The position numbers were made by a program, and so were the translations under genes. Below, piece after piece: positions 33,250-41,561 of a DNA stretch of 64,000 nucleotides. Source of the stretch: Kibdelosporangium persicum (GTDB lineage: Bacteria; Actinomycetota; Actinomycetes; Mycobacteriales; Pseudonocardiaceae); assembly GCF_013280595.1 (NCBI RefSeq), contig NZ_JAAATY010000017.1:124001-188000 (forward strand), written 5' to 3'. The notes under the pieces are model-generated. The model saw only the letters and a list, made by a program, of their open reading frames with translations. It was not told the origin of the DNA and did no database searches. Position 1 is the stretch's first letter, and each line of letters opens with the position of its first letter.

Positions 33250-34218
33250 ATGATCACTGTTCGTGAAGCGACTCCCGCCGCCACACGTCCGGGCGCGCCC
33301 GGACGTGTGCGAACGGTGATCTGCTGGGTCACGATCGCGTCCTGTCTGCCCTACCTGGTGCTCAAGGTGTTCTGGCTGTTCGGGAACTCCGTCGGTGCCG
33401 CCGACGCGCAGGGGGCCGCGGAGCTGTTGGACGTGCGGCATCTCGTGGGCGATGTGGTGACCGCGGGCATGGAGCTGTTCGCGATCGCGCTGGTGCTGGC
33501 GTTGACCTACCCGTGGGGCCGCCTGCTGCCGGCATGGCTGGTGGCCGGACCGATCTGGCTGGCCAGCGGGCTCCTGGCACCGATCGCGCTCGGGCTGCCG
33601 CTGGGCCTGGCAGCCCAGGCGTTCGTGGGCGGATCCGCCGTCCCGGCCGACAACGGGCTCCTTGGCTGGGTGTACGTCCTCGTCTACGGGGGCTTCGCGG
33701 TGCAGGCGGTCGGGCTGCTGGCCGCGTTCCTCGGCCATGCCCGGGAACGCTGGCCCGAGGTGTTCCGGATGCGCATGACGCACCTGTCCGGCACCGCATC
33801 ACGTCATCGCCTACGCACGATGATCGCCGCCACCATCGCGGCGGGATACGCGGCGATAATGGTCGCGTGGTCGGTGACCGCGCCGGATTGGGGCGGCCCG
33901 GCGGGCTTCGAGACCGTCGCCCAAAAGACCGCCCTGCTCGCGACCGGCCTGCTTGTCCTGGCCGGTGCCATCTCCGTCCCCGCCTTGCTACGGCGGCGAG
34001 GAGACCGGCGCGTGGTGGGTCCGTTCACGCTCGCCTGGCTCGGCACCAGCGTCGCCGTCACCGCCGGGCCCACCCACATCGCGCTCAGCAACAACGGCAG
34101 CATCAGTCTGATCCTGGTGACGGTCTCACTGTGTGCGACCTTGTCCGGGTTGCTGCTCGCCCACACCATGATCCGCGCGCTCCCCGCAGCACCGCGAGAA
34201 ACTGAGCGCCGCACCTAG
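33250..34218 (+). CDS. Polytopic membrane protein, function unknown
   Basis: 322 aa with about eight hydrophobic helices, e.g. VICWVTIASCLPYLVLKVFWLFG, LFAIALVLALTYPWG and LLATGLLVLAGAISVPALL. No transporter or enzyme motif is recognised. Similar proteins are annotated as hypothetical membrane proteins in actinomycetes. It ends with a 4-bp (CTAG) overlap against the convergent XRE regulator gene. An independent promoter lies in the 99 bp upstream. Confidence 0.7.
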   Translation: MITVREATPAATRPGAPGRVRTVICWVTIASCLPYLVLKVFWLFGNSVGAADAQGAAELLDVRHLVGDVVTAGMELFAIALVLALTYPWGRLLPAWLVAGPIWLASGLLAPIALGLPLGLAAQAFVGGSAVPADNGLLGWVYVLVYGGFAVQAVGLLAAFLGHARERWPEVFRMRMTHLSGTASRHRLRTMIAATIAAGYAAIMVAWSVTAPDWGGPAGFETVAQKTALLATGLLVLAGAISVPALLRRRGDRRVVGPFTLAWLGTSVAVTAGPTHIALSNNGSISLILVTVSLCATLSGLLLAHTMIRALPAAPRETERRT

Positions 34219-35105
34219 CGGAGTGTCCGCATGGGAGCACCGAGGTTCTCCGGGGCGCCGCTCGCCTGCCGGAGTAGTGCGAGAGCCTCCTCGGAGGGGG
34301 AGTTGGCGGGAGTCGTGCACACGATCAGCACCTGTTCCGGTGAGCGGGCGATCGACAGCGTCTGCTGTGTCACGGTCACCGCGCCGACGACAGGATGGTG
34401 CAGGTCGTAGGACGCGGCGTCGCACGGTGCCACGCGGTGGTCGCCCCAGAGTGCGACGAACTCGGGGCTCTTCATCGTCAGTTCGCCGATCAGCTCCGCG
34501 AGCAGCGGGTCCTGCGGGTGCCTGCCGACGGTGATCCGCAGGTTGCCGACCACCGCGCGGGCCTTGCGCTTCCAGTCCGTGTACAGCTCCCGGCAGTGTG
34601 GGTCCAGGAACAGCATCCGGCTGATGTTCGGCCGCCGCGCCGGGTCGTCCGGGCTGTGGAAGTCCAGGTGGCCGGCCAGCAGGGCATGCCCGAGCGTGTT
34701 CCACGCCAGCACGTCCGTACGCCGGCCCAGCACGAGCGCCGGGACGCCGTCCACGGCGCGCAGCAGGTCCCGCGTCTCGTCGGCGAGCTTCTCGGGCCGG
34801 GGGCGGCGCACGCGGGGAGTGCGGCGGGCGGCCGCGGCGAGCCGGTTGAGGTGCTCGCGCTCGTGGTCGTCGAGCAGCAGGGCACGGGCGATCGCGTCGA
34901 GCACCTCGGCCGAAGCCCCGCGGGACAAGCCCTGCTCCAGCCTCGTGTAGTACGAAACGCTGACGCCCGCCAGTTGGGCCAGTTCCTCGCGCCGGAGCCC
35001 GGCCACCCGCCTGCGGGGCCCGAGGTCGCGCAGCCCCACGTCCTCCGGCCGCAGCAGCGCCCGTCTGGCCTGCAGGAAATCGCCGAGTGGGCCAGATCCG
35101 TCCAT
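34215..35105 (-). CDS. XRE-family regulator with MmyB-like ligand-binding domain
   Basis: 296 aa. The N-terminal HTH (VAGLRREELAQLAGVSVSYYTRLEQG) is followed by the MmyB-like PAS-type domain (LLRAVDGVPALVLGRRTDVLAWNTLGHALL, PNISRMLFLDPHCRELY, TQQTLSIARSPEQVLIVCTTPA). These regulators are very common in actinomycetes and often control a divergent oxidoreductase or hydrolase gene. Here the divergent neighbour at 35242 is a metallo-beta-lactamase-fold hydrolase. ATG 35105 is chosen; the 35162 extension does not resemble the family. Confidence 0.92.
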   Translation of the reverse strand: MDGSGPLGDFLQARRALLRPEDVGLRDLGPRRRVAGLRREELAQLAGVSVSYYTRLEQGLSRGASAEVLDAIARALLLDDHEREHLNRLAAAARRTPRVRRPRPEKLADETRDLLRAVDGVPALVLGRRTDVLAWNTLGHALLAGHLDFHSPDDPARRPNISRMLFLDPHCRELYTDWKRKARAVVGNLRITVGRHPQDPLLAELIGELTMKSPEFVALWGDHRVAPCDAASYDLHHPVVGAVTVTQQTLSIARSPEQVLIVCTTPANSPSEEALALLRQASGAPENLGAPMRTLR

Positions 35106-35241
35106 GCCCCCAGTGTCCAGGGCACGGCCGATCCCAGCCACACCCTGAGAGGGGTACGACAACGCGGGAGTGGTTCGTGCGCGCTTACGTGCCCAGGCTC
35201 GGTCTCATTCGGCCACATGCCCCGAACCGAGGACGGACCAC

Positions 35242-36159
35242 ATGGAGCAGAACCCCGAGCAGATCATCCTGGGCGACGTCACCGTCACCCGCGTCAAGGA
35301 GTTCTCCGGCTCGGTCGAGATGACCCCGGGCGAGTTCTTCCCGGACAGCCCCGACGGCTCGTGGGACGAGCACCGCGGCTGGCTGGCGCCCGACTTCTGG
35401 AATCCCGAGACCGACGAGTGCCACTCGGCGATCCAGTCCTGGCTGCTGCGCAGCGAGGGACGCACGATCCTCGTCGACACCGGCGTGGGCAACCACAAGG
35501 ACCGGCCGTACTCGCCGGTGTGGAGCCGTCTGGACACGAGCTACCTCGACAACCTCGCCGCCGCCGGGGTGCGGCCCGAGGACGTCGACATCGTGGTCAA
35601 CACGCACCTGCACGTCGACCACGTCGGCTGGAACACCCGGCTCGACGGCCGTACCTGGGTGCCGACCTTCCCGAACGCCACGTACCTGATCGCGCGGCGG
35701 GACTTCGAGTTCTGGGACCCGGCCAACGAGCACAAGTCCGTGCTGGGCCGCGGCAACCAGAACGTCTTCGAGGACAGCGTGACGCCGGTCCACCAGGCCG
35801 GCCTGACCCACCTGTGGGAGGGGTCGTACCGGATCGACAAGAACCTGCGGCTCGATCTCGCTCCCGGGCACACCCCGGGTTCGTCCGTGCTCGTCCTGGA
35901 GTCCGGCGGCGACCGGGCCCTGTTCGTCGGGGACCTGGTGCACACCGCGCTGCAGATCGTGGAGCCGGACACCAACTCCTGCTTCTGCGAGGCCCCGGCC
36001 GAGTCCCGGGCCACCCGGCACAAGCTGCTCGGCCACGCCGCCGAGAACAACGCGCTCGTCTTCCCCGCGCACTTCGGCGGCCAGGGCGCCGCGCAGGTCG
36101 AGCGCGACGGGTCGAAGTTCGCGATCAAGGAGTGGGCGGCGTTCTCCCGCATCTCCTGA
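35242..36159 (+). CDS. Metallo-beta-lactamase-fold hydrolase
   Basis: 305 aa. The Zn motif HLHVDHVGW (HxHxDH), a later APGHTPGSS histidine, the FVGDLVH Asp and a C-terminal PAHFGG His give a complete two-metal site. Family members include lactonases and thioesterases. The large insertion near residues 130-170 and the absence of a signal peptide suggest a cytoplasmic enzyme. It is divergent from the MmyB-like regulator and 25 bp upstream of a type-B carboxylesterase, so the two hydrolases probably form one regulated unit. Confidence 0.88.
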   Translation: MEQNPEQIILGDVTVTRVKEFSGSVEMTPGEFFPDSPDGSWDEHRGWLAPDFWNPETDECHSAIQSWLLRSEGRTILVDTGVGNHKDRPYSPVWSRLDTSYLDNLAAAGVRPEDVDIVVNTHLHVDHVGWNTRLDGRTWVPTFPNATYLIARRDFEFWDPANEHKSVLGRGNQNVFEDSVTPVHQAGLTHLWEGSYRIDKNLRLDLAPGHTPGSSVLVLESGGDRALFVGDLVHTALQIVEPDTNSCFCEAPAESRATRHKLLGHAAENNALVFPAHFGGQGAAQVERDGSKFAIKEWAAFSRIS

Positions 36160-36184
36160 CATTCCCGGAAAGGAAGCGTTTCCC

Positions 36185-37624
36185 GTGACCCAGTACACAG
36201 ATCCGGTCGTCCACACCCCGGCGGGCGCCGTGCGCGGCGTCCGCGACGACTCCGGCGAGTTCTACCGTGCCATCCCCTACGCGGCAGCACCGGTCGGCGC
36301 ACGCCGTTTCGCCCCGCCCGCGCCACACCCGGGCTGGTCCGGCGTCCGCGACGGCACACGACCCTCGCCCACGGCGCCCCAACCGGTCCGCGACTTCGGA
36401 ACGCTCGACATGACCCCCTACTTCGGGCCGGGCTGGGTCCGGGGCGAGGAGTACCTGACCGTCGACGTCCGCACGCCTGCCGCCGACAGCGGCAAGCGCC
36501 CCGTCATGGTCTTCGTGCACGGCGGCGGCTTCGTCACCGGCTCGACCCGCGCCGCGCTCTACGACGGCAGCGCGTTCGCCCGCGACGGCATCGTGCTCGT
36601 GACGGTGAACTACCGCCTCGGCATTCCCGGTTTCCTCGACCTGACGGGCGCTCCGGCCAACCGCGGGCTGCTCGACGTGCTCGCCGCGCTCGGCTGGGTG
36701 CGCGCCACCATCGCAGCGTTCGGCGGCGACCCGGACAACGTCACGATCTTCGGCCAGTCCGCGGGCGCCACACTCGTCGGAGCGCTCCTCGCGACGCCGG
36801 ACGCCCAAGGCCTGTTCCGGCGGGCGATCATCCAGAGCGGCAGCGGCACCGGAGCGTTCACCCCGGAACAGGCGCAACGGGTCACCGCCGCGGCGGCTGC
36901 CGCGCTGGGCGTCGAACCGGCCGCCGAAGCGTTCGCCGCGATCCCGGACGAGCGCTTCCTGGAGATCCTGCCCGCACTGGCCGGACTCGACCTGCGCACC
37001 AGCACCGCCATGGACCCGCTGGCCGGCCTCAGCCCGTTCAGCCTGGTCCTCGCGGTCCAGCCCGCCGACGGTCTGCCCAACGGTCCGGCCCGCGACGTCG
37101 ACCTGCTGATCGGCACCAACACCGAGGAGGGACACCTTTACCTTGTGCCGCAGGGCAACCTGGAATCCTCCACGACGGCGGACGTGCTCGCCGCCGCCGC
37201 CAGGCTGTACGCGGACCCGGAGACCAAGGTCGCCGCACACCGCGCGGCACGGCCGAACGCGACACCGGGCGAGCTACGCTCCGCGGTGCTGGGGGAGGCC
37301 CTGTTCGGGGCCGGTACAGCCCGCATGGCGCAAGCCCACGCACAGATTTCGGGCGGCCGTACACACGTCTACTCGTTCGGGTATCGCTCGACGGCCCTGA
37401 ACGGACGGCTCGGCGCCACCCACACCGTCGAACTGCCCTTCGTGTTCGACATCGCCGACAAGCCGTGGCTGCACGGCGACACAGGACTGCTCGGCCCCGA
37501 CCCCGCCCCACGCGGCCTCGCGACCCGGGTACACAACGCCTGGGTCTCGTTCGCCACCACCGGGAATCCGGGCTGGGCCGCGTACGACCCGCAACGACCG
37601 GAAGCTGAGCTGGTTGTAGCGTGA
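36185..37624 (+). CDS. Type-B carboxylesterase
   Basis: 479 aa of the cholinesterase/para-nitrobenzyl-esterase family. It has the N-terminal GAVRGVRDD...FYRAIPYAAAPVGARRFAPP, oxyanion-hole VFVHGGGFVTGS and nucleophile GQSAG near 192-196 (Gln where GESAG is usual). A C-terminal GATHTVELPFVF carries the His. It hydrolyses carboxylic esters; the substrate is unknown. GTG 36185 follows GGAAAGGAAG. It is probably cotranscribed with the metallo-hydrolase upstream. Confidence 0.9.
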   Translation: MTQYTDPVVHTPAGAVRGVRDDSGEFYRAIPYAAAPVGARRFAPPAPHPGWSGVRDGTRPSPTAPQPVRDFGTLDMTPYFGPGWVRGEEYLTVDVRTPAADSGKRPVMVFVHGGGFVTGSTRAALYDGSAFARDGIVLVTVNYRLGIPGFLDLTGAPANRGLLDVLAALGWVRATIAAFGGDPDNVTIFGQSAGATLVGALLATPDAQGLFRRAIIQSGSGTGAFTPEQAQRVTAAAAAALGVEPAAEAFAAIPDERFLEILPALAGLDLRTSTAMDPLAGLSPFSLVLAVQPADGLPNGPARDVDLLIGTNTEEGHLYLVPQGNLESSTTADVLAAAARLYADPETKVAAHRAARPNATPGELRSAVLGEALFGAGTARMAQAHAQISGGRTHVYSFGYRSTALNGRLGATHTVELPFVFDIADKPWLHGDTGLLGPDPAPRGLATRVHNAWVSFATTGNPGWAAYDPQRPEAELVVA

Positions 37625-37637
37625 CTTTCGCGAAATC

Positions 37638-38387
37638 CTACGGTGTCCGACGGCCGTCCTTCGGGCCGAACGCGCCGATCGCCTCGGCGTCGGTGGCGCG
37701 GGCGCGCAGGAAGTAGTCGCTCCACTCGTCGATGCCGGGGTAGCCGCAGCTCTTGACGGCCTCGATCGCCTTGTCCACATCGAACATGGTGCGGCGCAGG
37801 TCGACTCCTGGCCCGAGCAGTGCCCAGTGCGCGCCCGCCCGTCCGTACGGCATGCCCACGCTGCCGGGGTTGATGACGAGTTTTCCGTTGGCCAGCCGGA
37901 CAAACGGCATGTGCGTGTTGCCGCAGACGACGGTGTCCGGTTCGACCCCGTCGAGCACCTCGGCCCACCGGTCCAGAGTGGAGTCGACGAGCACGATCTC
38001 GTCGTCGTCGCGCGGAGTGGCATGGCAGAACAGCACATCGCCGAGGCGCTCGACGGGGAACGTCAGGGTCCGGGGGAGTGTCGCGAGGAAGTCGATGTGT
38101 TCGTCGGTGAGCTGCTCGGCGGCCCACGGCGCGATCTCGTCCGGGATGGTGTCGCGCCTGCCCCGGCGGAACTCGACGATCTCCCGGTCGGCGTTGCCGC
38201 CCAACCATGCGACCTTGTCGCCGAGTTCGAGCAGCATGTCCAGTGCCACACCGGGTTGCGGTCCTGCCGTCATGTCGCCGGTCAGCACGATCTTCTCGGC
38301 GTCCCGCAGATCAGGCTCGGCCAGGACCGCGGTCAGCGCCGGGACGACTCCGTGGATGTCCGACAGCACGGCTACTCGGGTCAGCAT
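37638..38387 (-). CDS. YfcE/MJ0936-type metallophosphoesterase
   Basis: 249 aa. The calcineurin-like metal motifs are in order: VAVLSDIHG (D-x-H), VLTGDMTAG (GD), WLGGNADRE (GNxD), FCHATP and CGNTHMPF (GxxH). It is a cytosolic phosphodiesterase/phosphatase of broad or unknown substrate. ATG 38387 puts the first motif seven residues in, as usual; the longer 38414 start is unlikely. It converges on the esterase gene, with 13 bp between stops. Confidence 0.9.
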   Translation of the reverse strand: MLTRVAVLSDIHGVVPALTAVLAEPDLRDAEKIVLTGDMTAGPQPGVALDMLLELGDKVAWLGGNADREIVEFRRGRRDTIPDEIAPWAAEQLTDEHIDFLATLPRTLTFPVERLGDVLFCHATPRDDDEIVLVDSTLDRWAEVLDGVEPDTVVCGNTHMPFVRLANGKLVINPGSVGMPYGRAGAHWALLGPGVDLRRTMFDVDKAIEAVKSCGYPGIDEWSDYFLRARATDAEAIGAFGPKDGRRTP

Positions 38388-38557
38388 GCATTCGTACAGT
38401 ACATGCCGTGCCAACGATCAGCCGGCAAGCCTGCGAAGCAGGCCCTTCAAATCACGTTCGCCGTCGCGGGTCTGGCCGCGGCGATCACGCCATCGGGCAG
38501 TGCGGCGATGGTGCGGGCGAGACGGCCGACGACGTCGTCAAGATCGGTCAGCGCTTT
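38388..38557. other. Gap upstream of the phosphoesterase with an in-frame tail after the small peptide stop
   Basis: On the minus strand, the frame of the small peptide that stops at 38558 continues past its TAG with ~36 residues (starting KALTDLDDVVGRLARTIAALP) to a TGA near 38450. The stretch looks coding but has no usable start. It may be a small decayed gene end or a translated extension. Nothing else is seen here. Confidence 0.3.
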
Positions 38558-38728
38558 CTAGTGGTGCGCTGTTGCTGGCGTGGCGTGGTCGAACGGGTCA
38601 CGGAAGAGACCTTCGCGCGAGATGCGGTGGTCAACGATCGGATAGTCCGTCTCTCGCGGGTTGTAGGTGTAGGGGTGACTGAACAGATCCGGCGTGAGAA
38701 CGGTGCCGGCTGTGGCTGAAGTGCTGAT
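38558..38728 (-). CDS. Putative small peptide downstream of the ATP-grasp gene
   Basis: A ~56-aa reading frame rich in Tyr, His, Pro and Asp (SHPYTYNPRETDYPIVDHR). No ATG, GTG or TTG lies near a ribosome site. The best site, AAGGGA, lies 6 bp before an ATC codon at 38728, so an ATC start is proposed. Longer frames to 38818 have an ATG but no ribosome site. The His/Tyr/Pro pattern recalls peptides modified by ATP-grasp ligases, and it sits ~215 bp downstream of such a ligase on the same strand. It could instead be the tail of a decayed gene. Confidence 0.35.
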   Translation of the reverse strand: MSTSATAGTVLTPDLFSHPYTYNPRETDYPIVDHRISREGLFRDPFDHATPATAHH

Positions 38729-38944
38729 GATTTGTCCCTTCAGGACGAGTAGGAGTGAGTGCCTTTGTGGCCGGTCGCGGCTGCATCGAGCAGCGGCGGG
38801 ACACGGACTCAAGGCCAAGTATGCGAACTACGACTTGTTCAACTGCGGCGGCCCTGCTTTTGTTCCCGCTCAGCCGCACGATCCGAATCGACGGGGGTCC
38901 GGTGGTACGGCAGGGCGGGTCCGTGCGGCCGGTGGCCGGATCCG

Positions 38945-40177
38945 TCAGGCCGAAACGCTGAAGCCAAGCCTGGCCTTGCCGGCGGTTTTCGCTTCCAGCG
39001 CTCGTCGCCGAGCGGTCACCTCCGCGGGATCGTCGCCGAACACCAGCAGTTGCAATGCACTCTGCCGGACTGGATTGTCCGTGCGTGCGGTGTCGTGACC
39101 CGCGACGACGAGCAGACCGTGGCCGGCCAGCGCCGGACGCACGTGGCCGAGCAGGTCGGTGAGCGGCCCGGACACCGTCAGTTTCACCGATTCGGCGGGC
39201 TGATCGAGGGTGTCGGGCCGGATGGACCGCAGCGCCAGCAACGGGATCGAGCCGCTGGTGATCCGGAAGTTCAGATCGAGCACGGCCAGCCTGCCGTCCT
39301 GGGTTCGGACGCAGTCGAGGCTGCACAGGCCGCGGTAGCCGAGGTCGGCGGCGCGCTGAGCGGTGGCCAGGCATTCGGCGAGTAGTTCCGCCGGCGGATC
39401 GGTCACCGCGCCGAATCTGCCACCTGTGTAGACGCCGGTCACGTCGACGCGTTGTTCGGACACGGCCAGCAGCCGGGCTCGTGCGTCCGTTCCCACGTAG
39501 AACTGCAGTCCCCAGTTGTCGTGGATCTGCAAGTACTCCTCGACGACGAACTCGTCGAGGACATCGGTGAACTCGGGCAGCGCGATGTTCTCCATGGCGC
39601 GGTGCAGGTACACGTCGAGGCTGCCGCCGTGCGCGTCGTCGGTCGCGGCCTTGAGCACCCAGGACTTCTCGGCCGGTGCCGCCGCGGCAAGTTGCTCGCG
39701 TGTCACGGTGCTGCGGCCGGCTTGGAAGCGTGGGTCGACCAACGTGGTGATGCTGGCCTTGTTGTTCAAGTGACCGACGAGGTGCGCGCTTTTGAGCGAG
39801 CGTTCCTCCGGGCACAACGCGGTCGGCTGTGGATACTCCATCGACATGAGCAGGCCATCGGATATCGCTTCGGTGACGCGGCAGGCGAATTCCGCTTCGC
39901 TTCGGAACTCGCGCAGGTCTGTGCCGACCGGAAGACCGCTGTCACGGATATGTGCCAGCAAGTCCGGGTCTGTGCCACCGGAGCTGCAGATCACCGGTGT
40001 GTCGGCCGCGACGGCGATCGGTCGTGCGGAGACCACGTCGCGGGTGTGCCGGTGTCTGCCCGCCGGTTCGGTGCCGGGCAGTTCGGGCCGCGCGCAGACG
40101 GCGATGCCCGGGCCGTACACGTCGGTGAGCGAACGGGGAGCGCTGACAGCAGGCGGTAGGACGACGGGAACGCTGAT
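38945..40177 (-). CDS. Pre-ATP-grasp / ATP-grasp ligase (peptide-ligase-like)
   Basis: About 410 aa. An N-terminal pre-ATP-grasp region is followed by an ATP-grasp core: VLKAATDDAHGGSLDVY (lysine and Gly-rich loop), DEFVVEEYL (adenine-side Glu), and the metal-binding VLDLNFRITSGS. ATP-grasp ligases join a carboxylate to an amine or thiol through an acyl-phosphate; PGM1-type relatives link a non-ribosomal unit to a ribosomal peptide. GTG 40120 is the first standard start but lacks a ribosome site. An ATC at 40177 has AGGAG exactly 7 bp upstream and adds coding-like sequence, so I prefer it. Upstream lie two small-protein genes in tight array. Confidence 0.8.
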   Translation of the reverse strand: MSVPVVLPPAVSAPRSLTDVYGPGIAVCARPELPGTEPAGRHRHTRDVVSARPIAVAADTPVICSSGGTDPDLLAHIRDSGLPVGTDLREFRSEAEFACRVTEAISDGLLMSMEYPQPTALCPEERSLKSAHLVGHLNNKASITTLVDPRFQAGRSTVTREQLAAAAPAEKSWVLKAATDDAHGGSLDVYLHRAMENIALPEFTDVLDEFVVEEYLQIHDNWGLQFYVGTDARARLLAVSEQRVDVTGVYTGGRFGAVTDPPAELLAECLATAQRAADLGYRGLCSLDCVRTQDGRLAVLDLNFRITSGSIPLLALRSIRPDTLDQPAESVKLTVSGPLTDLLGHVRPALAGHGLLVVAGHDTARTDNPVRQSALQLLVFGDDPAEVTARRRALEAKTAGKARLGFSVSA

Positions 40178-40230
40178 GGAAGATCTCCTGTGGAGTGGAG
40201 GGGATCGGAGGACGTGCGGACCTGCTGTGC

Positions 40231-40389
40231 TCAGCGGACTTTCTCCGGTATGTGGTCCAGAGCGTCCAGTATGCGCTCCGCGAGTTCGAGCGAGTTCTTC
40301 TCGTCGAGCTTCGAATGTTTTGTGAGTGTGTCCTTGACCAGGTTGACGCGTTGGTCATAAAGGGACGTGTACTTGACAGCGGTGGTCAT
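40231..40389 (-). CDS. 52-aa helical small protein (DUF6307-like)
   Basis: Starts MTTAVKYTSLYDQRVNLV and ends LDALDHIPEKVR; predominantly charged and amphipathic-helical, no Cys, no signal peptide. It resembles small proteins I recall as DUF6307 in Pseudonocardiales (name from memory). AAGGAG lies 5 bp before the ATG. The ATG overlaps the stop of the RGCVC gene (TGATG), and the ATP-grasp gene follows after 53 bp. The arrangement suggests a substrate or carrier peptide, or an accessory factor, for the ligase. Confidence 0.75.
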   Translation of the reverse strand: MTTAVKYTSLYDQRVNLVKDTLTKHSKLDEKNSLELAERILDALDHIPEKVR

Positions 40390-40568
40390 CAGGTCTCCTT
40401 GGTCGTGCAGACGCAACCGCGGCTGTCTGCGTCGGATGATCGAGTGGTCGCGGCGCAGTAGCGCATCGCGATCCGGTCGTGCGTTCGCCAGGGGTGCGGA
40501 CATGTGGCGCAGATCGCGTCACCTTGGTCTTCGATGTCCTGCTTCGTCGTGGGCAGTGATGATGTCAT
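40389..40568 (-). CDS. 59-aa Cys-rich small protein with RGCVC motif
   Basis: A compact ORF starting MTSSLPTTKQDIEDQGDAIC. It has C-x2-C (Cys20, Cys23), then PHPWRTHDRIAMRYC (Cys38) and the motif RGCVC (Cys52, Cys54) near the end, so five Cys and two His could bind a metal. It fits the small RGCVC family (name from memory), known only as hypotheticals. Its stop overlaps the start of the next small gene (TGATG), so the two are coupled. It was easy to miss because of its size. Function is unknown; a metal-binding helper or modified peptide are both possible. Confidence 0.75.
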   Translation of the reverse strand: MTSSLPTTKQDIEDQGDAICATCPHPWRTHDRIAMRYCAATTRSSDADSRGCVCTTKET

Positions 40569-40901
40569 GGTCGAGTCCTGTGTTCGGGCGTTCGCCGGGC
40601 GAACGCCATCGCGGCGACGGTTCTCCCAAACCGTGGAAGCAGTGTCCGAGCGGGACGCGCACGTGACAACCAGGCTTCGCCGCCCGCCAGGGACTGGAGC
40701 TGGGGCCGGGCGTCGTCTCTCAGCTCATGGATGAGACTGACATGAGTCAGTGCTCCGTCCCGGCCGTCTCGCGACCCGATGGGGATATATCGAGGACGGC
40801 GCCTGCCCGACTGCCGGCGCACGAAATGCTCTCGATGTGACCATGGTACGCCCACCTGCCGACAACCCCACCAGCGGCGTGGTCTCCGCAGCCAGCGGCC
40901 G
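40569..40901. promoter_or_regulatory. Upstream region of the RGCVC/ATP-grasp operon
   Basis: 333 bp without a convincing gene, between the small Cys-protein start and the stop of the next leftward gene. It should contain the operon promoter. Reading frames present have no ribosome sites or family features. The 40760-40860 segment is less GC-rich than its surroundings; I see no clear operator. Confidence 0.4.
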
Positions 40902-41336
40902 CTACTTCTGCGCTTCGCGCTCCCGCTGCCCCGACAGCAGGGCCACGGTGCGACGCCGGTAGTCGACGTCGGCGACCATCTGATCGAGGATTCGCAGTGC
41001 CTCGGCGGCGTCCTGGGCCAGTATCCGGTCCCGCGCGTACCGTGCCAAGCCGGCCAGGTCGTCCGGCCAGCTCTCCCAACCGGCACGGGCGGCCTCGATC
41101 AGCGGGCTCAGGTGCTCGGTGTTCCACTGCGCCTCTGCCGCTTCCTTGCCCGCTTCCGTGGCTGGATGTTCCGCGGTCGCGCGCCATCCGCACGAACAGG
41201 AAGCGACGAAGGCGTCCAGTGTGCTGGTCTCCTCGGTCCACACCGTGCTGACCGTGCCGTCAGTGAGCTTGCGCGCGGCCTGGCCCTCGTGCTCCGCGAC
41301 CTGCTCCGCGTAAGGACCGGTGTAACGGATACCCAT
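40902..41336 (-). CDS. Conserved hypothetical cytoplasmic protein
   Basis: 144 aa, start MGIRYTGPYAEQVAEHEG. The N-terminal half contains a Cys pair in VASCSCGWRATAEHP, a pattern seen in small zinc-type domains of actinomycete hypotheticals. The C-terminal half is helical (ARYARDRILAQDAAEALRILDQMVADV). There is no signal or membrane segment. It is separated from both neighbours by more than 200 bp and is probably monocistronic. Its function is not recognised. Confidence 0.65.
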   Translation of the reverse strand: MGIRYTGPYAEQVAEHEGQAARKLTDGTVSTVWTEETSTLDAFVASCSCGWRATAEHPATEAGKEAAEAQWNTEHLSPLIEAARAGWESWPDDLAGLARYARDRILAQDAAEALRILDQMVADVDYRRRTVALLSGQREREAQK

Positions 41337-41561
41337 CATGGGCTTCCTTCCGTGGGTCGGCCATGCCGGCTCGACGACAGCCTTGATCCTGCCACCATGT
41401 GTGCCGATTGCTCAATTTCACGACATGATCGTCTTCAGGAATCGCGCGGTGCGGCCGCAGATGGCGTAACGTGGAGTCGTCGAGAGCATTTCGCGCGCGG
41501 AACTGCCTGCTTTGACCGAGGCGCTCAGTGTCCGGCTCGGGGCGGTGTGGCGGGTGGCCGG

